Shown: piece after piece, positions 51,371-60,266 of the stretch | Layout: the number at the start of each line of letters is the position of its first letter | How positions within the stretch are numbered: position 1 is the stretch's first letter | From: SIG78 sp045587205 | GTDB lineage: Bacteria > Verrucomicrobiota > Lentisphaeria > Victivallales > Victivallaceae | Direction of reading: 5' to 3' | DNA: 64,000 nucleotides | NCBI GenBank assembly: GCA_045587205.1 | Contig: JAZNBV010000074.1 | Location: forward strand, 1 to 64,000 | Made by a program: the position numbers and the translations under genes | The notes under the pieces: model-generated | The model's input: the letters and a program-made list of their open reading frames with translations, nothing else | Told to the model about the DNA's origin: nothing | Database searches by the model: none

Positions 51371-52471
51371 GTGGAAAAAGAGTTCAGAAATTCAGTTAAT
51401 GTAAGATCGTTCGGAGCCGCCGGTGACGGAATTTCCGATGATTCGCCGGCAATTCAGCAAGCGCTGGATTGCGGGGCGCAGACTGTGGTTATCCCTGCGG
51501 GGTGCTACCGTATATGCAGAACGCTGAAAGTATCTTCCAACACCCGGATCGAAGCTGATGCAAATGCCCGGATTTTTTCCTGCGGCGATACTCCTAAACA
51601 TCAGGGCGATTTTCTTTTGAGCAACCGCGATTTGGAAAAAGGCAATTGCAATATAGAGTTGCACGGCGGTATCTGGGACGGCAATCATCAGGGCAGATAC
51701 AATAAAAAGAATCCTGATCTTTTTGCACCCGATGCGTGGAGTGGTACGGTATTGAATTTTTTCAATGTAAAAAATCTGGTACTGGAAGATTTGATCGCAG
51801 CCAATTCGGTATGTTTTTTCACCCGGTTCGGCAAGATCGATAACTTCCTGATCCGCAACATCGGATTTCAGGGGGAACCCAGCGGCGTGAATCAGGATGG
51901 ATTGCACTTCAGCGGCTTTGTCCGCAACGGTCTGATTGAAAATGTTACCGCGCTGACTCCTATGCAGACCACAGACGATATGCTGGCGCTGAATGCCGAT
52001 GATTCGCTCGAGCGGCTGGAAAACCGCGATCTGCTGCGCGGTCCGATCGAAAACCTGACTTTCCGCAATATTTATGCCGAAAGCTGCTACACTGCCATAA
52101 GAATGTTGAGCGTAACAGCGCCCATTCGCAATATCAGATTTGAAAATATCAAAGCCGGATGCCGGCGTTATGTTATAAATATGGATGCGGCGCGCTATTG
52201 CCGTACACCGCTGTTCAAGCCGGAAGATCATCCCGACGGCGTGGGCGATATAAGCAATATAGTTTTTGACAATATGCAGGTATGGCGGGTCGGCGAATAC
52301 GACGGAGCGTTGATTTGCGACGAAAGCAACTCTGAAAATATCGTGTTCAGAAATTTCCGGCGTGTTGCCGAATATGATTCACAATTGACAAGTGCCCCCA
52401 CCATCCTGACCCGGAATGTAAAGCCGGAAAAACAGGGCTTTGCCCGGGCAATAAAGCCGTTTTTGCAGTAA
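51371..52471 (+). CDS. GH28-like beta-helix protein
   Basis: A 366-residue right-handed parallel beta-helix protein. The N-terminus VNVRSFGAAGDGISDDSPAIQQAL is the standard GH28/pectate-lyase-superfamily opening. Candidate catalytic carboxylates are Asp176 (NQDGLHF) and Asp202/Asp203 (TTDDML). There is no signal peptide. The GTG at 51371 was chosen because GAGG lies 9 bases upstream; the in-frame GTG at 51362 has no room for it. It follows psd closely, but the functional link is unclear. It probably belongs with the downstream Gfo/Idh and PHP genes. Confidence 0.82.
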   Translation: MEKEFRNSVNVRSFGAAGDGISDDSPAIQQALDCGAQTVVIPAGCYRICRTLKVSSNTRIEADANARIFSCGDTPKHQGDFLLSNRDLEKGNCNIELHGGIWDGNHQGRYNKKNPDLFAPDAWSGTVLNFFNVKNLVLEDLIAANSVCFFTRFGKIDNFLIRNIGFQGEPSGVNQDGLHFSGFVRNGLIENVTALTPMQTTDDMLALNADDSLERLENRDLLRGPIENLTFRNIYAESCYTAIRMLSVTAPIRNIRFENIKAGCRRYVINMDAARYCRTPLFKPEDHPDGVGDISNIVFDNMQVWRVGEYDGALICDESNSENIVFRNFRRVAEYDSQLTSAPTILTRNVKPEKQGFARAIKPFLQ

Positions 52472-52481
52472 TAAAGGTTGA

Positions 52482-52513
52482 TTCAGCAACTGAAAAGTAT
52501 TTTCCGTTGCTGA
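52482..52513. terminator. Hairpin between convergent genes
   Basis: A perfect 9-bp stem (52482-52490 with 52505-52513) in the 50-base gap between the GH28-like and Gfo/Idh-like genes. It has no good T-run on either strand, so it is a weak terminator candidate. Confidence 0.45.
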
Positions 52514-52521
52514 AAAAATCC

Positions 52522-53616
52522 TTAATTCCACGGATATTTTATTTCTACGATTTCACCGCCTTTATCGGCGGATTGAGCTGCAAAAATACCGGGCAGGGTC
52601 ATTCGCAAACCATCTTTAAGAGTGATGACTTTTTCCATATTGCCAGAGCGCAAAGCTTCAAAAAAATCACAGCAGAGAATGTGATCTGCCCCGCCGTGAC
52701 CGGTACCTTGAGAATTGGCATATTCAGGTCGGAACATATCAATGGGCAGTTCGGTAAGTTTGTTGGCCCCGTAGAGTTTTTTGCTGTTGAACATACTTCG
52801 TGCCGGATAGTGACCGCGTTCAGAGAGGCGTTCAAAGTATCCTTCGGTGCCGAACACCCGGTAAGAGTGCAGACCGCACTTGGCTTCATTGATAAAACTT
52901 GCTGTAAAGCGCACCACGGTATTGTTTGCGGTGGTAAAATGCGCGGTCATCAGGTCGTTCTGACCTTCCTCGCCGACAATTTGCGGCCCGGTGCTGACAC
53001 AGGAGACTTTGCAGAGATCTTCATCGGGCAGCAGCCGCAGCAGCGGCCCCAGCGAGTGCGTGCAGTACTTTATGGGCTGACCTTTGCGCCGCCACGGAGT
53101 CTCCTCCCACAAACAGCGGATATCGTGGATATATTCAGCTTCCAGATAAAACGGTTTACCCAGCAGACCCTGTTTGTAGAGGTCGTATGCCGCTTCGATA
53201 AAACCCCATTCATTAGGGTTGGCGCCGGTCATCAGGACGGCCCGGGATTCTATTGAAACATTGTAAAGCATTTCCGCTTCAGCGTAATCTCTTACCAACG
53301 GTATATCCGAAAGAACATTGAGGTTGTGCTGCAGCCCTTTGGCGCAGAATTCCGCGTGCAGATACGCCGGTGTTTCCACTAAAAGCACATCGATTTTTTC
53401 ATTGGCAAGCATAGAATCAAAGTCTTCGTAGAACTTGGTATCGGGGAATGTTTCTGCCAGCGGCGGCTCATTGCGCTGGGATTTATACCACAAGTCAGCA
53501 TTGATGTCGCACGCGGCAGCCGGAATGATTTTTTGTGCAGCTTTCAAGCCCACCTGAAACATATGTCTTCCGCGGTGACCGAGCCCGACTACTGCAAAAC
53601 GGATTTCTTCAAACAT
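52522..53616 (-). CDS. Gfo/Idh/MocA-like oxidoreductase lacking the EKP lysine
   Basis: A 364-residue protein with a Rossmann loop FAVVGLGHRGRHMF at the N-terminus and a typical Gfo/Idh C-terminal sheet domain (HSLGPLLRLL block). In place of the EKP catalytic motif it has SDIP (NVLSDIPLVRDY), so the usual catalytic Lys is missing. Members with non-EKP motifs include the NAD-dependent GH109 glycosidases, so a redox-assisted glycosidase or lyase role is possible. The start is backed by AGAAAGG. It is divergent from an AraC regulator across a symmetric promoter. Confidence 0.85.
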   Translation of the reverse strand: MFEEIRFAVVGLGHRGRHMFQVGLKAAQKIIPAAACDINADLWYKSQRNEPPLAETFPDTKFYEDFDSMLANEKIDVLLVETPAYLHAEFCAKGLQHNLNVLSDIPLVRDYAEAEMLYNVSIESRAVLMTGANPNEWGFIEAAYDLYKQGLLGKPFYLEAEYIHDIRCLWEETPWRRKGQPIKYCTHSLGPLLRLLPDEDLCKVSCVSTGPQIVGEEGQNDLMTAHFTTANNTVVRFTASFINEAKCGLHSYRVFGTEGYFERLSERGHYPARSMFNSKKLYGANKLTELPIDMFRPEYANSQGTGHGGADHILCCDFFEALRSGNMEKVITLKDGLRMTLPGIFAAQSADKGGEIVEIKYPWN

Positions 53617-53660
53617 AAACGGAACCTTTCTGTTAAGTAAATAGAGTTTTTCTTCATTAA

Positions 53661-53694
53661 AATATATTGCAATATAACTTTTTTGCAATATATT
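53661..53694. promoter_or_regulatory. Symmetric interlocked divergent promoter
   Basis: A perfect 12-bp inverted repeat AATATATTGCAA (53661-53672) / TTGCAATATATT (53683-53694) with a 10-base centre. On the plus strand TTGCAA (53667-53672) and TATATT (53689-53694) are 16 bases apart. On the minus strand the same words give TTGCAA (53683-53688) and TATATT (53661-53666), also 16 apart. One 34-base element thus forms a promoter for each gene. Confidence 0.65.
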
Positions 53695-53758
53695 ATCATA
53701 GCATAATCAGGTCATTTTTATTGAATATTGAGTCATAAACAGATTTTTTATATTATAA

Positions 53759-54601
53759 ATGAGTCAAAAAAAGTATTATCAGGAATCGCGTATTTTTATC
53801 CGTAAACCGGTAGATTCTTCTGAAGCCGGGGTGCAGTTTTATAACTGGATGGACTCTTGTTTTCTTCCGGGATTCACCGGGAAAAGTGCCGGCGGCAGTT
53901 ACGCGCAGTATTCACTGGTGCACCGCGGGGAGTTCTGCACTGTACGGCAGGGGCACAGAAGCAGCAGCTGTGCCGGACACTTTTATATATCTTTGCAGCG
54001 CACAGCCTATGATTCAACTTTCGCAACAGGCGATTCCCCGGTTGTCCGCAGCTGTTTTTCAGTACATCACAGTGCTTTTCACGATTTACTGGTGGGGGAG
54101 TTTTTTCCCGGTCGCACTGTTGATATATTGCTGACCGATCCGGACAGAATAGAAAATATTATGCAGAAGATCAAAGCGGAAATCCAGCACAGCCAGGATC
54201 CCGCGGTGCTTGCCGGACTGCATATGCAACTGCTGTGCGAACTGCACAAACAGTTCCGCAGCAACGGATATCCGGCAATATTGAATGATATACTCCATTA
54301 TATAAACAACAATCTGCATCAGCCCGGACTCTGCCGCGATGCTGTGGCAGATAAATTCAATATCAGCGTGCGTACGCTCGGCAGACTTTTCAACCGATAT
54401 CTGCTTGATTCCCCGGGCAACTGGATCATCAGGTGCCGGATCGAACTTGTCAAGAGTCATCTGCTGCAGATGGATTTGCCGCTGAAAGAAATTGCCGGTA
54501 ATTGCGGGTTCAGCTCGGTGAATTTTATGGTAAGACAATTCCATAAAAATTGCGGAATCACCCCCGGAGCATATCGGAAAAAAATGCTGAAAAATGATTG
54601 A
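53759..54601 (+). CDS. AraC-family transcriptional regulator
   Basis: A 280-residue regulator. The C-terminal 95 residues hold two helix-turn-helix motifs (CRDAVADKFNISVRTLGRLFNRYL and LKEIAGNCGFSSVNFMVRQFHKNCGITPGAYRK). The N-terminal 170 residues are a sensor domain of unclear ligand, probably a sugar. It sits between the Gfo/Idh-like gene and the PHP gene and likely controls both; the inverted repeat upstream is a candidate binding site. No ribosome-binding site is evident. Confidence 0.9.
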   Translation: MSQKKYYQESRIFIRKPVDSSEAGVQFYNWMDSCFLPGFTGKSAGGSYAQYSLVHRGEFCTVRQGHRSSSCAGHFYISLQRTAYDSTFATGDSPVVRSCFSVHHSAFHDLLVGEFFPGRTVDILLTDPDRIENIMQKIKAEIQHSQDPAVLAGLHMQLLCELHKQFRSNGYPAILNDILHYINNNLHQPGLCRDAVADKFNISVRTLGRLFNRYLLDSPGNWIIRCRIELVKSHLLQMDLPLKEIAGNCGFSSVNFMVRQFHKNCGITPGAYRKKMLKND

Positions 54602-54661
54602 AAAATTTTGGGCAGCAGTGTGTATTAACAGCACGAGTGTAAACACAGAAAGGATGTTATT

Positions 54662-55969
54662 ATGTTTTCCAAACAGTTTACAGTTTACCCTAAAATATTC
54701 CGAGCTGATTCCAACGAAAAAACGATCGTTATCCACGCCCGTCAGGGACACGGTGAAAAAATGCTTGCAGCAGTGGCAAGCTGCAAATTTATCCAGATGG
54801 ATCAGCCCATTGTGCGCGAAAACCGCCAGTGGCTTGAAGAACATCCGCAATGCCGTTTTGAACGGCGCGAAAACGGCGATATAGCAGTTTTTGTAAAAAT
54901 GGAAAAAGAGGGCGAATATACTCTGCTTATGGAAAGTGCCCCCGGCGAACCGCGCCCGATAAGTCTGACATTTGCTTTTTATGCACTCAAAGAAGATCTG
55001 TTCAAATTGCGCCCGTACAAAGGGGATCTGCACGTGCATTCCAGCAAATCTGACGGCAAGGAGACTCCCGAATTTACAATGTCGTGCGGCCGTTTCCACG
55101 GATTTGATTTTATGGCGATAACCGATCACGAATATTACGAACCCTCATTGATCGCAGTTAAGGCGGCAAAAGATTGCCACTGCGATATGCTGGTTATGCC
55201 GGGCGAGGAGATCCATCTGCCGGAAAACGCGGTTCACGTCATCAACTTCGGTGCCCAAGCCAGTATCAATGAAATGGTGCGGCAGGATGAAAAAACATAC
55301 CGTGCCGGCGTGGCTGAATATATGAAGGAGTTGCCGGAAGATATGCATCCGGTGAACCGTTTTGAAGTTGCCGCTTCGGAATGGACATTTGACCGCATCC
55401 GCGAAAACGGCGGTATTTCCATTTTCTGCCACCCGTACTGGCGCCCGCAGTATCACGGTTTTATTGCTGAAGAGGTAGTCGATACACTCATTGACCGCAA
55501 TAAGTTTGATGCAATGGAGGTTTTCGGCGGATTTTATTCGCATCAATGGGAATCCAACCGGCTTTCGCTTGCCCGCTGGGAACAGGCGCGTGCCGATGGC
55601 AAAAATATTTCAGTTGTGGGGGTAAGCGATTCGCACGGGTGCGAAAACGATCTCTTTTCGTGGTACTACACCATAGTTTTTGCCGATAAACTGGAATTCG
55701 ATTCACTGGCAGCAGCCATCCGCGACTGCCGCAGTGTAGCAGTACACAAATTGCCTGAAGAAAATCCGGTCGTTGCCGGTGACTTCCGTCTGACCAAATA
55801 CACTTATTACCTGCTGCGCGAATTCTATCCGCGCCACAATGAGATCTGCCGTCTGGAAGGCGAGATTATGTGCAGCTACTACCGCGAAGGTACAGTAAAT
55901 GCCCCGGAAGTGATCAAGTCACTCTCCGGCTCGGTTGCAAAGTTTATGGATCTCTGCTGGGAAAAGTAA
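54662..55969 (+). CDS. PHP-domain protein, cytoplasmic
   Basis: A 435-residue PHP metal-dependent phosphoesterase-like protein without signal peptide. About 115 N-terminal residues form a beta-rich domain. The PHP site follows: His124/His126 in DLHVHSSKSDG, ITDHEYY, PGEEIH, CHPYW and VSDSHG. It is the second PHP protein in the window; unlike the one at 38777 it should act inside the cell. It follows the AraC gene by 60 bases behind AGAAAGGA. Confidence 0.86.
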   Translation: MFSKQFTVYPKIFRADSNEKTIVIHARQGHGEKMLAAVASCKFIQMDQPIVRENRQWLEEHPQCRFERRENGDIAVFVKMEKEGEYTLLMESAPGEPRPISLTFAFYALKEDLFKLRPYKGDLHVHSSKSDGKETPEFTMSCGRFHGFDFMAITDHEYYEPSLIAVKAAKDCHCDMLVMPGEEIHLPENAVHVINFGAQASINEMVRQDEKTYRAGVAEYMKELPEDMHPVNRFEVAASEWTFDRIRENGGISIFCHPYWRPQYHGFIAEEVVDTLIDRNKFDAMEVFGGFYSHQWESNRLSLARWEQARADGKNISVVGVSDSHGCENDLFSWYYTIVFADKLEFDSLAAAIRDCRSVAVHKLPEENPVVAGDFRLTKYTYYLLREFYPRHNEICRLEGEIMCSYYREGTVNAPEVIKSLSGSVAKFMDLCWEK

Positions 55970-55990
55970 ACTGTTTCAATACAGGAATAA

Positions 55991-56033
55991 AAATCCGCCC
56001 GGATGGCGCTGTTCCTCCGGACGGATTTTTTTT
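55991..56033 (+). terminator. Intrinsic terminator after the cytoplasmic PHP gene
   Basis: A stem of 13 bp with one mismatch (55991-56003 with 56016-56028) and a T8 tail. The A-run on the other side could let it work for the convergent gene too. Confidence 0.9.
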
Positions 56034-56064
56034 GCATTATGTGATGAACACTTGATTATATGCT

Positions 56065-57105
56065 TTATTCAGCAAAACATTCCTGCAGATAAGCCCAACC
56101 GCGCTGGCGTTCTTTTTGCAGAAAATCCGTTACCGGAATATAAATATCGGCAGAGTTAAATAAATCTATGCATTGTTGGATATTATTTTCACCTGTTAAA
56201 ATAGCCTGTCCAACACCGGCTTTTACTGTTAAATCAAATCTTGACAAACCGCGCTTTATATTAGTGCAAACAGCATATTTTTTATTGAATATCATCGAAA
56301 ATACCATTCCGTGAAACGAGTCGGTTAGAATGAATTCTGCTTTGGAAATACCTGCAAGAAAATCTTCGACAGTATGTAATGGCGTTTTCTTATCTGCTGG
56401 CATAAAATCATATCTGGTCAAATCAAGTTTGTCAGTCAAAGTGTCCGCAAGTTGTTCTTTATCATCATTGCGGTCAAGAAAATAGGTAAACAGAGTATTA
56501 TCATACGTTTTTCCGTTATTGGCAACAGGACGATAAAAATCGGCATTGTGCAATAATGTCGGATCTGGCATTTGCTGAACATCAAGCTGGAAATATTTTT
56601 TGCACAACTCTATTCCACTCACTTCCCGAACACTGATATGATCGAATTTTTTTAGCAAATTGCCATATTCTGTTGTCTGCTCTTCAGAAAATTCCCAATA
56701 GTCAACTCCGAATGATGCCGCATAGGCAATGCGCTTCATATTCTGATCATTGGCAAAATCAAGGAAATAAGCCCCCGGAAATTTAGTATATCCCGGACGC
56801 CATACCTGATCGCTTCCGACTACTATTGCTTCGGCATCAGTAATTTTTTCTCCGTGCCACTCGGCAGATAAGGGCAGATAATTATTTATGAATTTCTGTA
56901 AATTGGCAAAGCGTAGTCTTTTGCTTTCTGAAAATAATAATTTAACTTTACTTGTTAAAGATTTTACTGCAGAAAGTTTGGGCAAAGGCCCATTTATGAG
57001 AGTCACATCCTGATCTAATATTTTCAAAGCTTCGCATAAAGCATAAGCTTGCAGTATGCCGCCATAGTTTTTTTTGACAGGATGAGTTAGAATAAAAGTT
57101 TTCAT
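56065..57105 (-). CDS. Polysaccharide pyruvyl transferase-family protein
   Basis: A 346-residue GT-B-like protein of the PssM/CsaB family, which adds pyruvate ketals from phosphoenolpyruvate to surface sugars. Visible blocks: KNYGGILQAYAL at the N-terminus, IVVGSDQVWRPGYT near residue 93, the RIAYAASFGVDYW segment, SVREVSGIELC, and ILTDSFHGMVFSMIF near residue 255. Base composition is visibly more AT-rich than its neighbours, suggesting transfer. It follows the iron-sulfur protein gene by 16 bases, a pairing known from polysaccharide loci. Confidence 0.88.
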   Translation of the reverse strand: MKTFILTHPVKKNYGGILQAYALCEALKILDQDVTLINGPLPKLSAVKSLTSKVKLLFSESKRLRFANLQKFINNYLPLSAEWHGEKITDAEAIVVGSDQVWRPGYTKFPGAYFLDFANDQNMKRIAYAASFGVDYWEFSEEQTTEYGNLLKKFDHISVREVSGIELCKKYFQLDVQQMPDPTLLHNADFYRPVANNGKTYDNTLFTYFLDRNDDKEQLADTLTDKLDLTRYDFMPADKKTPLHTVEDFLAGISKAEFILTDSFHGMVFSMIFNKKYAVCTNIKRGLSRFDLTVKAGVGQAILTGENNIQQCIDLFNSADIYIPVTDFLQKERQRGWAYLQECFAE

Positions 57106-57121
57106 AATAATATATTAGTAT

Positions 57122-58378
57122 TTATTGAGAAATTTTCTTTTTTAATTCTTCAAAAGTTGCGTTTTGTTGTTGTTCTATCTTTTTGCGGTGGCTGGCTTTT
57201 TTGCGCCATAAAAGTTTGTACGGCAGTTTGCCGAAAATCATTCGCCGATAACCGCCTCCATAAAAGATATTTAACAACCACAACGGTAAATACTTCATTG
57301 CCTGCGGGAAAAGCTTGCGCAACAAATAATCCCGCTGCGGTTTTATCCCGAAATAAAGTCTCGGATTTTTGTTTGCCGCATCAATCAAATTTGCCGGCTC
57401 CATAACCAGTTTGGCAGATGCTTTCTCCAGCAGTTCACGTCCCGGTCGGTTGTTGGCAAAGATCATAGAGATGCCGTGCTGCTGCTGTTCCGGAAAACGG
57501 ATTTCCCCCCAGAAATCAGCAATGGTCACATCGCCGGGACGGGGAAAATGTGCGTGGCGGCAACTATAGCAGCTGTTACGCATAATCTGACCGCAAAGGA
57601 ATGCGTTGTAAAAAGGACTGTTTTTAGGCAGAATCGAAAAAACTTTTTGATTTTTACGGGAACGGACAAGAAAATTTACCGATTTATGCCAGGAGATATT
57701 TTCACTTTTATTGCGGAATGTGATGACTTCCACATTGCGTTTCTGCATTTCTTTTTGAAAATACGCAGGAGAAGGAACTCCGGCACAAACCAGATCGACC
57801 GTATATAAAATACCGGGAAAATTTTTGCCGGTAAAGCGTTTACGCAAGGCTTCCGCCAGACAGGGCAGGGCAGGAAAAAGAACTGTTTTGCCATTTACCA
57901 GAAAATTCTCTACCTGGTGGATAATATCATTAAGTTCTGCCGGAATGTATTTGCTGCCGCAAAATTCCTTGAGTTGTTCAATAGTATCAGCAAGTTTGTA
58001 GATTGCCCGGTTGTTTTGCAAAATCACACCGGCAACTACACCACCGGATTCAATAACAGTTTCTGCCAAGGCTGAAAATGCACCTCCGGAACTGCTGCGC
58101 TTTACTGTATCCGGATTTTTATGCCAGGCAGCAAAGCATTCCGGATAAACTGTTGTTTCCGGTGCAGAAACAGATGTTTCAGGACATATTTTCAAACAAA
58201 GACCACAATCAATACAGGATTTGTTTTCAATATATGATGTCTGGTTAAAACCGGCAGCGTCCCTTACCAATTCAAGGCAGTGACTGGGGCATATATCCAC
58301 ACAATTGCTGCATCCGGTACAATGATCATTGGCAACAATTTTTGAAATCACATTGTTATGTTCTGTGAAACCAAGCAT
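57122..58378 (-). CDS. F420 hydrogenase/dehydrogenase beta-subunit-like iron-sulfur protein
   Basis: A 418-residue protein. Two ferredoxin 4Fe-4S motifs (CTGCSNCVDICP and CIDCGLCLKICP) occupy residues about 20-65. The FrhB-like N- and C-terminal domains follow, with the SSGGAFSAL loop and a later cysteine cluster NSCYSCRHAHFPRPGDVTIADFWG. In polysaccharide operons such proteins accompany pyruvyl transferases; their reaction is not established. It shares the AT-rich composition of its partner. The start at MLGFTEHN was preferred to an upstream in-frame start for lack of homology there. Confidence 0.86.
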   Translation of the reverse strand: MLGFTEHNNVISKIVANDHCTGCSNCVDICPSHCLELVRDAAGFNQTSYIENKSCIDCGLCLKICPETSVSAPETTVYPECFAAWHKNPDTVKRSSSGGAFSALAETVIESGGVVAGVILQNNRAIYKLADTIEQLKEFCGSKYIPAELNDIIHQVENFLVNGKTVLFPALPCLAEALRKRFTGKNFPGILYTVDLVCAGVPSPAYFQKEMQKRNVEVITFRNKSENISWHKSVNFLVRSRKNQKVFSILPKNSPFYNAFLCGQIMRNSCYSCRHAHFPRPGDVTIADFWGEIRFPEQQQHGISMIFANNRPGRELLEKASAKLVMEPANLIDAANKNPRLYFGIKPQRDYLLRKLFPQAMKYLPLWLLNIFYGGGYRRMIFGKLPYKLLWRKKASHRKKIEQQQNATFEELKKKISQ

Positions 58379-58752
58379 ACACTTCAACTTTCTCTGTTTG
58401 TAACTTACTATAAGATAGCACAATGTAGATGTTTTTCAAGAAATATATCAGGATATATTGTTTTTTACAGTGTCTCCGGCAGCGGTGTAACGAACATTCC
58501 GGAATGGTGGAACAGAATGTGCCGGGAAATGTTTTGTATTCCCAGGAAACTCTCTCATAACAAGATAGTTGGGAACAGTAAAGTATTCAACATTTTTGAA
58601 GTATTCATACCGCAGAAAGTGATCTTCCTCTGCCGGAGAATGTTTCCCGGCGTAACCATTGCTGAATCGCGGGCAATATTGACGACTCATCGCATCGCGC
58701 GCCGCACCCACGCCCCCGGCAACACGGTTGTTCCAGATGATCGCACTTTGTG
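58379..58752. other. Gap with a possible broken reading frame
   Basis: No clear gene. On the minus strand an open frame (58448-58711, extendable upstream into the CDF gene) reads YAGKHSPAEEDHFLRYEYF, then FKNVEYFTVPNYLVMREFPG. It has protein-like composition but no start signal and no family that I recognise. It may be the 3' remnant of a gene. An overlapping plus-strand frame is equally unconvincing. Confidence 0.35.
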
Positions 58753-59928
58753 TTATACAAAACTGCGGATGAAACGGATGACAAGGCGGAGCTCTGAATC
58801 GTATTTTTTCATCTGGGTTTGCAGGAAATTTTCAATCTCATCGGCGCTCATACTGCAGCTGTACGGCTGCAGCAGATGAAAACAGATGTTTTCGATCTTT
58901 CCACTGCAGGACTTTTCCAGTTTGAAGTCATACACTTTCAAGCCGTGTTCCAGTACTGAAACCAGATTTTCCACCCGGCTCCGCCACAAAATAACTTCCG
59001 GATTTGATTTGTCGTAAGGATCGCCGTGCAGCAGCAGATCAACGGAAAGATTTCTGCCGACAGCTACTTCGGCATTTTCCAATATATCGTGTGCGGAAAG
59101 ACGGTCACCATCGTTGGAAATTTCGGCGTGGGCGGTCACAAAGTAGTAGTTTTCGCCGTAGTTATGTACCATAATGTCGTGCACTCCGTCGATTCCGGGA
59201 CACGCCAGAATCGCACTGCGGACTTTTTCTACAAACTCCCGGTCAGGGGTTTCACCCAGCAGTTTGCTGACAATATCTTTAAGTACACTGCCGCCGGCGC
59301 AGAGGATCATTATTGCCACGATTATGCCGGCGCAGCCATCGAGCGGAAAGCTTGTGTAACGCCCGAAAATCAGCGACAGTATCACCAGACCAGTACCAAG
59401 ACAATCACTCAAACTGTCGTATGCCGAAGCTTTGATCACATCAGAATTTATCAGTTTGGCAACCTTCATATAAAAGAAAAACATCCAGCATTTAACCAGT
59501 ACTGTTGAGCTGAAAATGATGATCGCCATATTGTCGGCGGTGATTTTTGACGGCTTGAAAAGCGCCACAACTGAATCTTTCAGAAATGTTATTCCCAATC
59601 CGAACACCAGCAGTGCGACAATTAATCCGGCAACATATTCAGTTCTGCCGTGTCCGAACGGGTGGTCGGCATCCGCCGGGCGGCTGGAGAGATGAAAACC
59701 GGTCACTGCAATGACCCCGGAACCGGCATCGGAGATATTGTTCACCGCATCGGCTGCCATAGCAATACTGCCTGAACATATTGCCAGAATCATTTTTAAA
59801 GCCGCCAGAGCGGTGTTGCAGATTATTCCGGTAACGCCGCTGACTATACCGCAGCGCAGACGCGATTGTTTGGATAACTCCCCGCCATAGCCGGGAACAC
59901 TCAATTTGAGTATAAGATTGGTAAACAT
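58753..59928 (-). CDS. Cation diffusion facilitator metal exporter
   Basis: A 391-residue CDF-family protein with six transmembrane helices (about residues 25-230) and a cytoplasmic C-terminal domain. Metal-site blocks: AADAVNNISDAGS in helix 2, HPFGHGRTEY in the loop, and ASAYDSLSDCLGT in helix 5. The helix-2 site (Asp-Asn-Asp rather than the His/Asp of zinc exporters) resembles the Mn/Fe-type branch. The C-terminal domain is extended by about 80 residues compared with FieF. Substrate is uncertain. Confidence 0.9.
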   Translation of the reverse strand: MFTNLILKLSVPGYGGELSKQSRLRCGIVSGVTGIICNTALAALKMILAICSGSIAMAADAVNNISDAGSGVIAVTGFHLSSRPADADHPFGHGRTEYVAGLIVALLVFGLGITFLKDSVVALFKPSKITADNMAIIIFSSTVLVKCWMFFFYMKVAKLINSDVIKASAYDSLSDCLGTGLVILSLIFGRYTSFPLDGCAGIIVAIMILCAGGSVLKDIVSKLLGETPDREFVEKVRSAILACPGIDGVHDIMVHNYGENYYFVTAHAEISNDGDRLSAHDILENAEVAVGRNLSVDLLLHGDPYDKSNPEVILWRSRVENLVSVLEHGLKVYDFKLEKSCSGKIENICFHLLQPYSCSMSADEIENFLQTQMKKYDSELRLVIRFIRSFV

Positions 59929-60087
59929 ATTTTTTGATCCCTTAAAAATTGGTTATTGACAACATTTTCTGTTGCAGTAATCCTGATACTATACACTGTG
60001 CGGGCTGCGTTTGCCATTTTTTGCAGTAATATTGTTTTAAAAACAATATCTGACAGTTGCAAAAAATGTTTTGCTGTTATATATTAC

Positions 60088-60116
60088 CCTGAACCTTGTG
60101 AGAAATCAAATTACGG
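60088..60116 (+). repeat. 29-base dispersed repeat, copy 2
   Basis: Matches 23733-23761 at 27 of 29 positions. It lies in the 338-base gap upstream of the phosphoesterase, 39 bases before its promoter. Confidence 0.8.
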
Positions 60117-60154
60117 CTGATACATCGCGGGGCAGGTTGCAGTTTTGGCTGTTT

Positions 60155-60183
60155 TTGACAAATCATAACTTGTGTGGTATATT
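60155..60183 (+). promoter_or_regulatory. Putative promoter of the phosphoesterase gene
   Basis: A consensus TTGACA (60155-60160), a 17-base spacer and TATATT (60178-60183), giving a leader of about 75 bases. Confidence 0.65.
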
Positions 60184-60266
60184 TATAAAGCGCAAATGAT
60201 ATAATTTAACACTTCAGTTTCAGAAAATTCAGGACAATAAATTTTATTTTAAGGAGCAGATTGTTT

